Positions 45,315 to 56,857 of a stretch of 64,000 nt of DNA are shown here, piece after piece. Origin of the DNA: Datura wrightii (lineage: Eukaryota > Streptophyta > Magnoliopsida > Solanales > Solanaceae); contig JASDFA010000019.1 of NCBI GenBank assembly GCA_035772735.1, forward strand, positions 65,944,001 through 66,008,000, written 5' to 3'. Below the pieces are notes generated by a model that searched no databases, had not been told where the DNA came from, and saw only the letters and a program-made list of their open reading frames with translations. Each line of letters opens with the position of its first letter. Position 1 is the first letter of the stretch. The position numbers and the translations under genes are program-made.

Positions 45315-46512
45315 AGTAAATATTCCATTAATGAGAACGACTTTAGCCCTATTCAATGAAATTCCTAGAATTCTTGAAACTGCTCTATATTATGAAATTC
45401 CCATATTGTTGGGATAAGTTGAGTTCTCTATTAGCTGCTAGTAGTTCAGACTAGTTAGAACGTAGAGTCTCTTCAAAATGTTTCAGAAAATTATCAACTG
45501 ATCAGTTTGACTTTTATCTTATTTTGAGGTGTCAGTGGTGCCTCTCAGTTATCATAAGCAGACTCAAATTATAGTTTTTGGTCCATTAGGCGGTCATGAC
45601 ATTTTAGTATATAGCTCTGACCAGCCCCAGAACCCCAGTTCAGTTATAGCTTGTCCTTAGACGGTTACGACGCTTCTAAACAAGCAGCTCTGACCAGTCT
45701 AGAACTCAGTTTTAGAATCTGGTCCGATAAGACTCTCAAGATACATGCAGTTATACCTCCCTGACTAGTCTTGGACCCCAATTTCGAGCTATCAGCTTAG
45801 TAGTTCAGTTTAGGTTTTCCAGTGGGAGTAGAACTTAGCACCAAGCAGGCCGGGGTTCCAGCGCACCCAGGTTCTAAGAACTACGTTGCCAGCATAGATA
45901 CAGTATTACTTGGCCTTATTGGCCCCAGACTTTTGTGATCACCCATTCATGTCTTTATACCCTGGCAAGGTAAATTGGGTCCTACCGATGGTGTGTATAC
46001 ATCGAACTCCACATCTAACTCACGTGGTTATATGTTGGTTATAGACTCTCCCACTAGTCAGTCCAGTCCAATTTCAGAATAAGCAGCTCAATTCACTACA
46101 GTATCTCAGATTTCAGTGTTTCTGCAAGTTCTCATACTCAGCTTTGTTAGTTGCTGCAGATCAGATTCTTAGTTGTGAAGTGTGATTCCTCATCATCCGA
46201 GTGCATTATTTCTTCCTTTCAGTAATTTATTAGTTTTAGTTAGACTTTGAGTTAGTTGGGGGCTTGTCCCAGCAACTCCTCAATTAGATGGCTTTCAGAC
46301 AGACATGATTTTCAAATTTATCAGTATTATCCAAATGTTTTGAGTTTTATGTTCTCAGACTTGTCTTTCATTAATGCATTATGATATTGTTTCAAGTTCT
46401 GTTGTGCATTATTAATCAGAATACTAGTGAATGATAGACCAAGGGTCGACTTGGAGTCACTTGTGGCTTCAAGTACCGTGTTACATCCAGGGTGTAGGCT
46501 CGGGGCGTAACA
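44290..46512 (+). mobile_element. A 3' LTR
   Basis: 2223 bp from TGTAATGCCCTGG to CGGGGCGTAACA. A dyad array lies at 44385-44735, a (TA)n tract at 45283-45310, and the rest matches the 5' LTR. J gag follows directly. Confidence 0.88.
44385..44735. repeat. ACGACTCGTGGTCA dyad array in the A 3' LTR
   Basis: Repeated half-sites such as ACCATGACTCGTGGTCAGTG and GACCATGAGTCGTGGTC, several of them close palindromes, lie in the first 450 bp of the LTR (U3). Confidence 0.65.
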
Positions 46513-47618
46513 ATCCTTCAACTTCATCACCTTCCTTGCCCACTGGATATATGTATTTGGTATTTTGGTTCTCCCTCTTTCTTCTCATTGGCAGCAACAA
46601 TGCGTTCACCTTTCCTAATATGGGGTATTCCTTCCTCAAGTGTGGCACGCCACATTTATAGCAGCCACCAAATTTCTTCTTCACAAAGGAAGACTCACCT
46701 TGACATCCTTTTTCACCATCATCTATAGTATCTTGGCCCTTCCCATATTTCTTTCACTCCTTTCCCTTTTCCTTGGACTTTGAGTGTGAATTTTCCTTAG
46801 GGTCGTAACCCAAATCAAAGTCAGCTAACCCATCTACCGTTGTAATAGCCGAGGAGAGGTTTGCACATTCTGCCCCCTCAACTCCCATTGCGTCCACGAT
46901 TTTAGCACACCCGAAGTACTGCAACATGTATTCGTCTTCCATGTTTCCAACATTTAGCATCAAGGATGAGAATTTCTTGACATACATCCGCACCGAACTG
47001 CTTTGCCTTAAACGCCGCAGTTCATCCCTTGCTACCTAAGATGCGTTGCTTGCAAGGAATTGGGATTTTAACTCCTTCATCAAAGCATTCCACATTTCTG
47101 TTTTGAGTAGTCTCATGCTTTAAACTTTAGCAACCATCGTCTTCCACCATACCTTGGTGTCATCACCTAAATACATAGTTTTAATCGACACTGTTTCATC
47201 GTCCGACAATTTGGCTGCTTGGAAATAATTTTCCATGTCCCACAAAAAACTTTCCAACTCTTTGGCGCTTGTAAACCATTGTACGCCTTTAATTTTGGAA
47301 CTTTTAACTTGGTTTGCTCCTCAATATGAAAAGAAGTGCCATGCAATGCCCTAAGCAATAGGAGAACTTTGGCCCGCAGATCCTCCTTTTTCTTACGAAT
47401 TGTTTCCATCTCTGCCTTGACAGCATCAAGCTTCACTGCATATTATTCCTCTAGATCCTTATCTATTCGCCTATGTCAGCTTGAAATTTTTTGAATTTCA
47501 TGTTGACGCCATGGATCTGAATTAACAAGTCCACCAAATCTGCATTGTCGTCGGTTATGCCGAGGAGTACCTTTAACGATGCAAGCCATTCCTGCAGTTC
47601 AACGTTTCCGCCAGCCAT
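46513..47618 (-). pseudogene. J gag (chromovirus, Galadriel/Reina-like), broken
   Basis: It begins at ATG 47618 on the minus strand (MAGGNVELQEWLASLKVLL), 13 nt after the primer site. There follow a charged helical segment (AVKAEMETIRKKKEDLRAKV), TKLKVPKLKAYNG of the capsid, RMYVKKFSSLMLNVGN (about 46970), and a zinc knuckle CYKCGVPHLRKEYP (about 46650) in which the last Cys is Tyr. The ORF is cut at its 3' end by the LTR of A. There are many stops and frameshifts. The lineage is from recalled gag features; pol is absent. Confidence 0.65.
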
Positions 47619-47630
47619 TATCTAAGTACT

Positions 47631-47648
47631 GCCTGTGCTTTGATACCA
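47631..47648 (-). other. J primer binding site, Met-type
   Basis: Minus-strand TGGTATCAAAGCACAGGC, close to the usual TGGTATCAGAGC, between the J LTR and gag. Confidence 0.7.
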
Positions 47649-47650
47649 GT

Positions 47651-48031
47651 TGTCACAGGAGCAGTCTTTATACACACCAAAGCTTTTTTCCTGTGTGTCA
47701 GCCCACCGTGTAGCAGTCAAGTCCACATGCTTGACTAAGCCTGTTTTTAACAACACTTAATTTTACTTAGACTATTTTTGGTGCGGAAAGAATTATGAAA
47801 ACACATACATAAGAGTTAATTCCCAACCTTTGTATTAATATCAACACGACACAAAATACCCCTCACTTGTGTGACTTTCAATCCTAGGCGCAACCACAAA
47901 CCGATTGTTGCCCAACTATCATGTGAATGTCTAGCCTAAAGCTTCCCTAGTTCACCAAGACATAGTGAATTTCAAGCCTTGGTTTTAAGCTTTCTCCATT
48001 CACTACTATCTGACCTCATTCGTTAAAGGCA
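47651..48031 (-). mobile_element. J 5' LTR, truncated
   Basis: It starts TGTCACAGGAG (plus) and aligns with 7993-8400. The alignment stops at about 48031, where the H-type sequence begins. Confidence 0.7.
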
Positions 48032-48955
48032 AATACTACAACTTATAGGTTTTAACGTCCTACACCCTTCTCTATGTAAGAACGTAAATGATCATTGTAT
48101 CAAAAAAAATAACCCAATGGATATCAGGATCGAATCACACCAAGAATGTAAAATGATCATACAATAGTTGTATATTAACTTGAATTAATTTGTATCAATG
48201 TACAAGAAAAGTAAAAGAAATTTTTGGGGGAGTAAATTGAATCTAAACTCATCTAAACAAGAGACAAAGATAACAAAAATTGAGAAACAATAATGAGCAA
48301 AGGCCAGAGGTGTGATATAGATGGGATGAGAATCGAATTGAGATTTACTAGACAATCGAGTTATTACTAATATGTGTAAATAACCTTGGAAAAGATGGTG
48401 CCCAATGTTTTTCAACCACTTGGGCACTTCTTCCTCAAGTTCTTTCGAACCTCAAGGTGCAATTCAACTATTCCAATATGGTTAGCGTTAGGGGTTAAGC
48501 TATTTTTAGCAAGCAACTTTTAATGGGATTAACCATGGGTTTTGGCTATTTCTAGCCCAACCCTACATAATCAAATCCCAACCCACTTTTAATTTCTCCT
48601 CCATTACTTAATTCCTATTTTTCAAGCCAAAATTAAGTAAGAAAACAATACACATATTTACGACTATGAGTAATGAACTATAATTTGAGGAGAAATCAAT
48701 AGATTTACACTAAAGTAATAACAAGATAAATCTAGCAATAACCAATTAAATCAAACACCAATCATCACACACCTCTAGCTATAGATTTAGCTACTCATAA
48801 TTGAGAAACACAAGAGCTTATTTATCAAAAGACTCAATAATTTTATAATTAAGAGTAGACACAATCAACTTCCACAACTACTATTTCCCTTCTTTTTCAA
48901 TATTCTCACTCCTTAATTCTTTTTCAAGATTCTCACTCCTTAATTCTTTTGCATT
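48032..48955 (-). mobile_element. H-type LTR fragment, inverted
   Basis: Its reverse complement matches 6290-7114 of solo LTR H, for example CATCACACACCTCTAG (48763) and TTTAGCTACTCAT (48788). It begins at the LTR terminus at 48032 and lacks the U3 half. The boundary with I near 48955 is approximate. Confidence 0.55.
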
Positions 48956-49711
48956 TTTCACTTAACCGCTTAGGAATTTTGGATTAAATTTAGTTCTATT
49001 CAAAGAAAAGGATTAGGCTTTTGATGTGCCTAATCAAAGAATAGGCTAAAGGCTCAATAGGGCTGACTAGGATTATGCATTAAGGGTAGGTAAAGCATAG
49101 GTTTAAAGAAATGCCTACATCATCTCCTAAAATTAACATTCCTCATTTTGCTTTGCAAACACACCAAGAAAATTCTAGACACTACATGATAGCATCGAAT
49201 ACATGAAGAATCTTACACTCACTACACATGCTCAATTAAAGACAGATTCAGTAGACTCTTAACTCAGCTATCACAAGAATTCAAAATTAAGCTTTCAAGC
49301 ATACAGAGTCATGATCGAGAACCAAGGTTTCTCAAACAAAGTTATATAACTGTTGAACATGCTTCTATATTAACACCACTTACATCTAACAACCATTTAT
49401 AGCACTCAACACAAATATCAAGCTACCAACCAGTGAAGGGTTCAAACACCACACCTACTGACTAATTTTGCCTCAATATGGTCATTATCCATCCATCGTT
49501 GAGAAAAGTCCCTAGCTATGACTAAAACAGTTATGTACGGACACAGAAAAATTTTATTTCTGGGTTTAAAGTGCCCCCTTTTTGAAAAGAACCAAAAAGA
49601 AAACCTCAAGGGTGGATGAAATGTGCTCAATTCAAACTTTTTCATCAAAAACATTATACCCAGCACCACATTCACCTGAAATCACTTACCACAAAATTTT
49701 GAAATTTCACT
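48956..49711 (-). other. I 3' noncoding region with conserved block (49468-49525)
   Basis: The stretch from GGCTAAAGGCTCAATAGGG (49032) through AAATGCCTACATCATC aligns with C 13920-14050. GTCATTATCCATCCATCG at 49482 is a weaker copy of the conserved block. Confidence 0.55.
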
Positions 49712-49727
49712 CACCCCACACTTAAAA
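49712..49727 (-). other. PPT-like motif in I
   Basis: Minus-strand TTTTAAGTGTGGGGTG, the same as the motif 3' of ORF2 in C and E, although I has no ORF2. Confidence 0.6.
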
Positions 49728-50002
49728 TATGCTATGTTCCAAAGCATCATTTACAATTAAAACAAGCGCGAGAGATAATTCCAGAGGCCTCTAGGGCTAT
49801 CTAGCAACATGTTTTCCTCCATTTTTTAAAATGTGGGTCATCGACCCCACATCATCCTCTTTCCATGCTCCTTAGCTTCCTCTTTTAAGGGTACTCAGAC
49901 TTCCACTCAATTTGTGCTGGAGTTACCAAAAACAATAACAACAAGTGAAAGTAAACAAAATTAAAAACAAAATGAAAAAAAAAATTTACCTGTGGTACTC
50001 TT

Positions 50003-50046
50003 GGGTTGCCTCCCAAGCAGCACTTGATTTTACGTCGCGGCACGAC
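50003..50046 (-). promoter_or_regulatory. Post-pol hairpin motif in I
   Basis: Minus-strand GTCGTGCCGCGACG, then CTGCTTGGGAGGCAACCC. It follows the unrelated ORF by about 100 bp, as it follows pol in D. Confidence 0.65.
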
Positions 50047-50146
50047 ACATCAAGTTCCACCACTTTTCCTTCCACTTTGAGGATATGAATCTCACCCCTA
50101 ATTTCTCTTCCAATTTACTCTTATTCTCTAGGGGTAGTGGAAAATA

Positions 50147-51001
50147 TTAAAGGACCAAGCAGTAGATGTCGCCTTTGGCACTTATGGCCCTTACGTAAGT
50201 AAAGTCATTTTGTCTCTTAGAATCAGCAAATTTCAGAATATACGAGACTTGTTCCTCCTCTAGACCTTTCACTACAAGCTTGGAAGACTCTATTTCTAGG
50301 TTGTTAACCAAACTTAATGTCGAGAAATTCTTAGAGTGGTGTACAATATACCTCAACTCTAAAACTATATTATGCTTGACCTCCTTACTTTTCCAAACCT
50401 TCTCCACATCAACATCTAACTCCACATGAATATCAAATGGTCGGAACTCCATCTCTCTTTTCATGACTGGATTGGCTATATATGTGCAACCATCACAAAG
50501 ACTCTCAGGAGCTTCTAATTGTTGAACTTGTTCCGAGAAATCACTCTTTTTTCCTCCTTGAGATCCTTTTTGAGTATTTTCTAAGACCGTGACTTTCAAA
50601 ACAGTGCAAGCTTCAGCCTCAGCCTTTATCTCCGTGAACTTGGCTTTTATCATTTCTAGGGCCTCTCCATTTTCCTCTGTCTGAATTCTCATTTCTTCCA
50701 TCTGCTCCCTTATCACTTCTGTCTGCTCAAGGACCTGTTTTAACATGTTTTCTATCTGAGTTTGGTGTTCTAAGTCCTCCTCTTCATCATTCCTGTACTC
50801 ATCAAAAACAATAGAAGGATTGTAGTAGGGGCTTGGGGAAGGGGAATATGAATTTTGAAAACCATTCTAATGGCCATCCTGACCACTATCTATACTGCAA
50901 GTAGGACAATGTTGCCACAAATTGGATCCTCCACAATCTAGAGAAGACTCACCAAAATATGAGTATCCACCATTCAACCCATTTGTGTTCCATGATGTCA
51001 T
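50147..51001 (-). pseudogene. I ORF: unrecognised coiled-coil protein, one stop
   Basis: A 284-codon frame from ATG 51001 (MTSWNTNGLNGGYSYFGESS) to the stop at 50147-50149. It is broken only by TAG 50867-50869, which is one transition from CAG. Residues about 1-75 are rich in Asn, Gly, Ser and Pro, with a Cys pair (HCPTCS). About 85-145 is a strongly charged helix likely to form a coiled coil (VLEQTEVIREQMEEMRIQTE). The rest is a mixed segment with FRPFDIHVELDVDVEKVW, ELRYIVHHSKNFSTLSLVNN and GLEEEQVSYILKFADSK. I recognise no gag, protease or polymerase motif. It takes the place of gag-pol between primer site and post-pol motif. It could be a captured host gene piece or an unusually diverged gag. 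Confidence 0.6.
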
Positions 51002-51120
51002 ATCAAGAAAGGTATCAAACTTAAAACAAATATAAATGAAATATAAAATTAATAAATATTTTTTTAACACTTATAAAATTAGGCACTGACAAAAAATAAA
51101 AAATTCACCAATTTCGCCGG

Positions 51121-51141
51121 TCCTCGGCAATGGCGGAGCCA
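51121..51141 (-). other. I primer binding site, tRNA-Asp type, mutated
   Basis: Minus-strand TGGCTCCGCCATTGCCGAGGA, which differs from TGGCGCCGTTGCCGGGGA by an insertion and a few substitutions. It is 6 nt from the LTR. Confidence 0.65.
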
Positions 51142-51147
51142 AATACT

Positions 51148-52633
51148 TGTTGCGCCCCAGCGCACATGCAAGCGTACGCGGTCGTACAAGTAATATAGTG
51201 ACTCTGAAGAGACAGATGTTAAACCTATAGGGACTGGACTAATTCAGCGAATATTCAAGTTCAAGTGTTATATTAAATTTACAAGTGTTGATTTTCAAGA
51301 TTTGAAGTTGGAACTAATTCTACGGAGATCACAAATAATTCAAAAAAAATAATGAGAAGCATCTAGAGTTAAAGCCAAACTTTCATGGAAAGCTAAAATT
51401 CACAATGGTTCAAATATTAAAAAATTATTTATCATCTCACAAAGTTAATATGCAATGTTCATGGTCTTTCAAGCCTCTAAACACAACAAATTAGTCTCAC
51501 ACCAACATCGTTGAGCGGGGGTGTGACGTCCTAATTCATGAGCATGTAACAATGTGGATGTGGTTCATGGGGTTTATTCCCTTGATTATGGACTTTTGCA
51601 CCTCTAATCATATAACTTAGAATTAACTTCACAACTACATCTGAGAGTGGTGATGTGATAATTTAATCCTAAGTGTCTAGCTATCTTCCTATTTAATTAA
51701 TCAAGCAAGGGGAATTAGGTATAATTACTATCCTAACCTCAAATCTGATCTGGAAGACAAGAACTTTCTCCCTTGTTCTTTCATTCTAACCTAGAGTTAC
51801 TCTTTCGAGCTTTTGCCTAAGCATAACAAATTCATTTTAATGGTGATCAAGCATCAAAATAACAATTAATAAGAATGCAAGACAAAACAACAAAGAAACT
51901 TGAACAAAAGATGAAACTATGCAAATACATTCATGTCTTGTGGCCTCAACCCTAGAAGAAGGGTTTTAGCCACTCATATTCATACAGACAATCAAAAGCA
52001 CGTTCAAAGTGAAGTACTCACAAGAATGAATAAAAGAGATTGAAAGAATTCAAACCCTAGGTAAAGTTCTTCATTTCTCCCTTCGCTCCTCTATGATTTA
52101 TGAAAAATATATCGTGATAATTAATTTAGAAGTTAAGGGTTCAATTTATAATAAGTTGGAAAAATGCAAAATTTAGCTTGTGGTAAAACAGCTCCGTGCA
52201 ACGCTGCCCATCGCATATATTTACCTCCATAACATGCTGGCTATCACGGAGATTTGCCTCCGTGACACTCTCCTGTCGCAGATGCTCACTGTTTTGCAGC
52301 CCCTGTTCATATAAATTATTTTTTTGCTTCGTGCCACGTTGTTAAATTCCCCAATGCTTCTCTGTGGCATGGAGTTGACTCCAAATGTCATTTTTATCTC
52401 ATCTCACCATCCATAATCCCTCCCTTAACATTTGGATTCAATATTAGGACCATTATCTTCATATTAAGCTCCATATATTGGTGATTTCAACCTACAAAGA
52501 GAGCTAATTATATTTGTTAGTCTATGGCCACAAATTATGCAAAATACATGAGATTATTCTTAAAAAAAGGTACAAACATGGTTAAAACATGTGTATAAAA
52601 TATTCTTTGGGCATATAAAAGTTCCCAAGATCA
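51148..52633 (-). mobile_element. I LTR flanked by PBS and PPT
   Basis: 1486 bp from TGTTGCGCCCCAG to TCCCAAGATCA (plus). The end matches the C LTR end (GCCCAAGATCA). A decayed hairpin region (TCACGGAGATTTGCCTCCGTGA at 52243-52264) and a minus-strand TATAAATT at 52143-52150 are present. A primer site lies on its left and a PPT on its right, so it served as 5' LTR of one element and 3' LTR of another. Confidence 0.7.
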
Positions 52634-52657
52634 CTACTCCACACTTAAAGACTTGTT
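52634..52657 (-). other. Polypurine tract right of the I LTR
   Basis: Minus-strand AACAAGTCTTTAAGTGTGGA (52638-52657) corresponds to C 13023-13046. Only this scrap of the neighbouring internal region remains before F begins. Confidence 0.6.
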
Positions 52658-52872
52658 CCGGGTGGACCATGTCGGTGTGAAAGATAACCTTAGTTATGAA
52701 GAGGTTTTGGTATAAATACTTGATCATTAGGTTCGTATTCTAAGAAACAAGGAGGAAGCCTCAGTCATGTTTTTGTGGAGGAGTCAACATGTTGAGGGGG
52801 CTACATGGGAAGCTGAAGCAGATGTGATGGCTAAATACAAGCATCTATTCCCTTCCGGCTTAGTTATAGCTT
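52658..52872 (+). pseudogene. F integrase end with chromodomain
   Basis: VKDNLSYEEVLV, a stop, ILDH, then RILRNKEEASVMFLWRSQHVEGATW and EADVMAKYKHLFPSG: the chromodomain end of Tekay-type integrase, as in A (43850-44035). Everything upstream is missing. Confidence 0.75.
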
Positions 52873-53320
52873 GAGGTATCAGTTTCCTCTTTAGTATCCT
52901 ATTCAGTTCACACCTTAGATAGGAGAAGTTAGAGTTCGCGACCTATCTAAGGCCATGTCCCACTAACAATAGCTACTATGCTTCAATCTCAAAGCAAGTT
53001 GGGTCGTTTATAAGTTCTACTTGTACAATGTCTGGCAACTCTTAATCTGGCTAAGTGTTGGAACTTGGTACAACTCATACATTAATCTTATAAGTCGTAC
53101 AATCCTATCATGGTCTATGTATGAGAGTTCTAAAATTATTTGAATAACTTCACGAGTGGTTTGGTATGTATGTGCGATTTATGAATTTAGTTCAGTCATG
53201 TATTCTAGTCCGAAGTCGGTTACTCTGTCAGTTTTCAGCTTAAATGTTCAGTATTTGGCATGCTAGTTGCATTTTTCCTAGATTTTATGTATGTTTACCC
53301 ACATTCAAGGAATAATGACC
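52873..53320 (+). other. F untranslated region between integrase and PPT
   Basis: About 450 bp between the integrase stop and the PPT. No gene is seen. Confidence 0.5.
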
Positions 53321-53335
53321 CCAAGGGGGAGATAT
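53321..53335 (+). other. F polypurine tract
   Basis: CCAAGGGGGAGATAT directly before the LTR start TGTAATACTCTG. Confidence 0.75.
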
Positions 53336-55310
53336 TGTAATACTCTGAAAGTTCCTAGGATTAGACTCGGGATTTGAAACGAAAAGTAGCAGGAAATCTG
53401 AAAATTTTACTCAGAAAAACTCATTGTACGGGTCGTTGGTGGGACTAACGACCCATTGGAAGTGCCCCTGGTGAGAATCTGCAGGGAAGGTTGGGAAGTA
53501 ACGGGTCTTAGGACGACCTATTGTTTGAAGCAATGGATCATTGGGAGGAGCCGTTAGGAGGATGGTCTTGGGCAATGAAGGCTGGCACGAGTCATGGAAT
53601 GACTCATGGTTGGGAGAAACGAGTCATTGTGAGTGTCCTTTGGGTGGAATCCCAAAATAGGGGTACTGATGACGACGACTGGTAGCAACGAGTCATTGGA
53701 GATTGTAACAACTCGTCCTGTCCGGTCATGGTAGGAGACCTGAGATCAGAATCAGAGATGAGACAATGAGAGGAATGACGACTCGTGGGAGCTTGTAACA
53801 ATCCGTTGGATCAGTCATGGTCACTGATAGTGAAGATTTTCCAGGTTTTTCATTAAGGGTATTTTTGTCATTCCTAAGACCTAGGGTCCTAAACTACGTC
53901 AGTTTAAACTTTGAAAAGTGTTCTTTAAGAGGGGTAAGTTCACTCTATGCCTATTCTACTCCCTGTATGCAACCTAGAGTCTTCCTTGAAGATCAAGTTT
54001 GAGGAAATTCATCAAATTCTCTCCAATTCCCTTTGGGTTTTGAATTAGGAGTGTGAATTCGATTTATCCAAGTATGTGAGGGTATGAATTGGAGTTCCTT
54101 TCATTCCCGTGCCCTAGTTTCTTCTCAAATTCTATGGATTTTAATTCTAAGTTTAAGTTTCATGATCTATGGGGTTTATCCCAATTCTTGTGAATTTATC
54201 AATGATCTATCTATGAGTCGATTTCGTTAGTGTATCAAATCATGTTTTATGATTTATGGGCAGATATTATAAGTATTTCAACTATAAATTTATAGATTTG
54301 AATTTTCATTTAATTATGCCCAATTATGTATATTTCAGGAAAAGTCAACTAATGATTTCATTGTGATCTTGATTTTCTTTAGCCCATTACAATTTGTGAT
54401 TTATGATATAAATTTTCTCAAATGCTCATCATGAATTTATGAATAGCAAGTATGTTAATATTTTACAAGTATGCATGGATTTTATGATTTATGTATTTAT
54501 GACTCTTGGCAACCTTATGGACCCTTATTCATGGCCAATCATGTATTTCAAGTATGATCAAGTATATAATGTTATAATTGGCCATGTACTTTATCAATTA
54601 TTTATGATTATGATATGAGTCATGTGAATGTTTTTGGGAGCAGTGTCTAGCACCAAGTAGCCTGGCGTTCAAAGGACTATGCTGGTTTCTCAGAACTACA
54701 TGCCACCATAGGTTTATATATATTCAAATGTTATGGATCCCCCCTTTGTTATATCACATAATGCACATCTCTTGCCTGACAAGCGTAGGACGGCTCTGCC
54801 CATTTGAGCGAGATAGTTGGGGCATCATGTAAGATCTATCATGATGGTGTCGGTTATGACGAGTCCTCCCATTGTTCCTCATGATTTATGCATAGTTATG
54901 TTTACATTACTTTGGCTCAAGTCATGTTTAATGAAGCTTTTCTCCTATGATTAGTATTATGATTGATTTATGAATGTCTTGAAAACCTTGAGCCCTTATG
55001 TTTACATTATCATATTTATGTTATGATCATGTTGTCCTACTCTTATGAACTCTTATGTATTTTAACTATCCGTTTTTCTTACGTTGCATACTCAGTACAT
55101 TCCAAGTACTGATCACATACTCCATGTTATATCGTTTCATGATACAGGATCCGAGGGATCAGTCTCAGCCACATCATAAGCCCCTGCTTCCCACTCTGAC
55201 CTGTCCAGCCAGTGTTGGTGAGTCCTCATCCTTCGAGGACGTTCAGTCATTTAGAGTTTATTATGTTCCTTTCAGTTTCATATTTTGTCGAGATAGTTGG
55301 GAGTGTTGTC
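53336..55310 (+). mobile_element. F 3' LTR, interrupted by D
   Basis: It starts like the A LTR (TGTAAT) and has a U3 dyad array at 53420-53830 (CGGGTCGTTGG, CGAGTCATTG). It also has the CAGTACATTCCAAGTACTG segment (55092) that A has at 38799. It breaks at TTGTC before D, in the last part expected of the LTR. Confidence 0.75.
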
Positions 55311-55565
55311 TGATCTTGGGCAGAATTGCATGCCGAAGTGATACTCAAATGCTTCATTTCGACTTGTTTATCTATCACTATGTATATTCTCATGTGATTT
55401 TTAGTTAAATGTGAATTTATACTAACCAACATGATTAGTGTTGTTTTGCAGGTAAAAGGAAATTTTGGGAAGCTAATATACATGTTGGTGAAGATCGGGA
55501 ATGGACTTGGAAACAAGGAGTGGAAAATGAAAAGGGAGAGCAGCAAAAATAAGGGCTCAGCGATG

Positions 55566-55787
55566 GAGCCGTGTCACGCTGCCATCGTGGAGGCATTCTG
55601 CCTTGGATGAATTGATTTTGCCAAATTCGAGTGGAGGCTCACGTTACCTCCGTGACACGGAGGCAAGGCTCCGCGATGCAAGTCGTGCCACGTTGAGGTG
55701 CGTTTGCCTGGTAGCCGACTTCCAGTGAGGGTCCGCAATACCCCCCGTGGCACGGAGGGAGTGCTCCGCAATACACTCCGTGCCACG
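55566..55787. repeat. U3 hairpins in the D LTR
   Basis: Several inverted repeats. The clearest is 55746-55787 with a 12-bp stem CGTGGCACGGAG. ACCTCCGTGACACGGAGGCA at 55646 is a near palindrome. Same place and sequence type as C 12547-12777. Confidence 0.75.
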
Positions 55788-55819
55788 TTGCTTGTTATTT
55801 CGGGACAAATTCTCAAGAG

Positions 55820-55827
55820 TATAAATA
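55820..55827 (+). promoter_or_regulatory. TATA box of the D LTR
   Basis: TATAAATAGCACACTTAGG about 33 bp after the last hairpin, identical in context to C. Confidence 0.65.
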
Positions 55828-56728
55828 GCACACTTAGGTTTTATTTTAATTATTTTGACTTGGTTGAGCAAGAACGTGGGTTACAGGCAGTTGAGAGGAC
55901 GAAAATTCTAGGGTTCTTCTATTTCTCTTTCTCTTTAATCTCAATTGTTTGTATGAATTCTACTTATTTGATGATGTTTAATTCACAAATGAGTGGCTAA
56001 ATTCACTTCTTGCTGAGGTTAAGAACAATTGTAGTGGAATGTAATTGTTGATCATTTCAGTTTTCATCTTTTCTTCAATGGTTGTTCTATCAATTCTTGT
56101 TTTTACTGCATTAATATTTGGCTAATGTTAATGTATATCTAGAAATCCAATTTTGATTTTGAAAAGGAAAGAAATTGGAAAGATGTGAATTGGTAGGATA
56201 TGATCTTTTCTTAGCTATAAAAAAATTGAGAAAAGATTTACATTCAGAATAGAAATATATCTGAAAGTCTTATTAGTCAATTAAGGAATCGGTTATGTAT
56301 GGCTAGAGCATGAAATTCTTTTATCACAGAAATGTAGATTAAGGTTCATGATTCTTAAATTAGATAGGACTCGAAAGATCCAATCCATAGGATATAATTC
56401 TTGACTAGCAACCGAAGAAAATATTAGCTGAATTGAATTGATAAATTGCTTCCCTGCATGTTTGTTTTAACCTCAGCTTGCTCATTGCTATTGTTCAGAC
56501 TCAAATTATAATCTTAATTTAGATTTTTATCATGTAGTAAACTTTAACTCTCAAAACATTATTTATTTGATTGTCTGCATTCATAAAGATAGAGTTCACT
56601 GACGCTTAAGTTAATTAATACCGTAGTTCAGTCCCTGTGGGATCGATACTTGGCTTGAAATAAGCCACTTTACTACTTGTTCGACCACGTGCACTTGCGT
56701 GTAGTCACCACAGCACCGAACAAGTTTT

Positions 56729-56746
56729 TGGCGCCGTTGCCGAGGA
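56729..56746 (+). other. D primer binding site, tRNA-Asp
   Basis: TGGCGCCGTTGCCGAGGA, one difference from the perfect complement found in C, 6 nt after the LTR. Confidence 0.88.
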
Positions 56747-56827
56747 CCGGCAATTGGTAAATTTATTTTCTTAGTGTTAGTTTACAAATTCTATATAAGT
56801 GCTGACAACTTGATCTTAGCCTTTCTC

Positions 56828-56857
56828 TTGCAGATATTGAATTCTTCTGAACGCTGG
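56828..56857 (+). promoter_or_regulatory. Splice-acceptor-like site and CTG start context before D gag
   Basis: TTTCTCTTGCAG ends at 56833. TGA ACG CTG G follows, with the CTG at 56854-56856 in the gag frame, A at -3 and G at +4. The first in-frame ATG is about 90 codons later. Confidence 0.45.

Larger units (their letters stand above)
37801..46512 (+). mobile_element. A: Tekay/Del-like chromovirus with truncated 5' LTR
   Basis: Plus-strand order: truncated 5' LTR, Met-type primer site, gag, protease, RT, RNase H, integrase with chromodomain, PPT, full 3' LTR. It is broken by stops and frameshifts throughout. Its right end abuts J gag. The first kilobase of the 5' LTR and the left target duplicate are lost. 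Confidence 0.88.
48956..52657 (-). mobile_element. I: short Athila-like element without gag or pol
   Basis: On the minus strand: PPT (52634-52657), LTR (51148-52633), primer site (51121-51141), an unrelated ORF (50147-51001), post-pol motif (50003-50046), PPT-like motif (49712-49727) and 3' noncoding with the conserved block. The 3' LTR expected to the left is missing or replaced by H. The internal part is only about 2.2 kb. The cis elements are those of C and D, but no gag, PR, RT, IN or ORF2 is recognisable. Confidence 0.65.
55311..56722 (+). mobile_element. D 5' LTR
   Basis: 1412 bp, TGATCTTGGGC to CACCGAACA. It matches the C LTR on the opposite strand at both ends and in the middle (ACTAACCAACATGATTAG; AAATAGCACACTTAGG). 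Confidence 0.88.

Noticed and set aside
55055..55408. 117-codon ORF on the plus strand
   Set aside because: It crosses the junction between the F LTR and the D LTR, so it is a chance frame.
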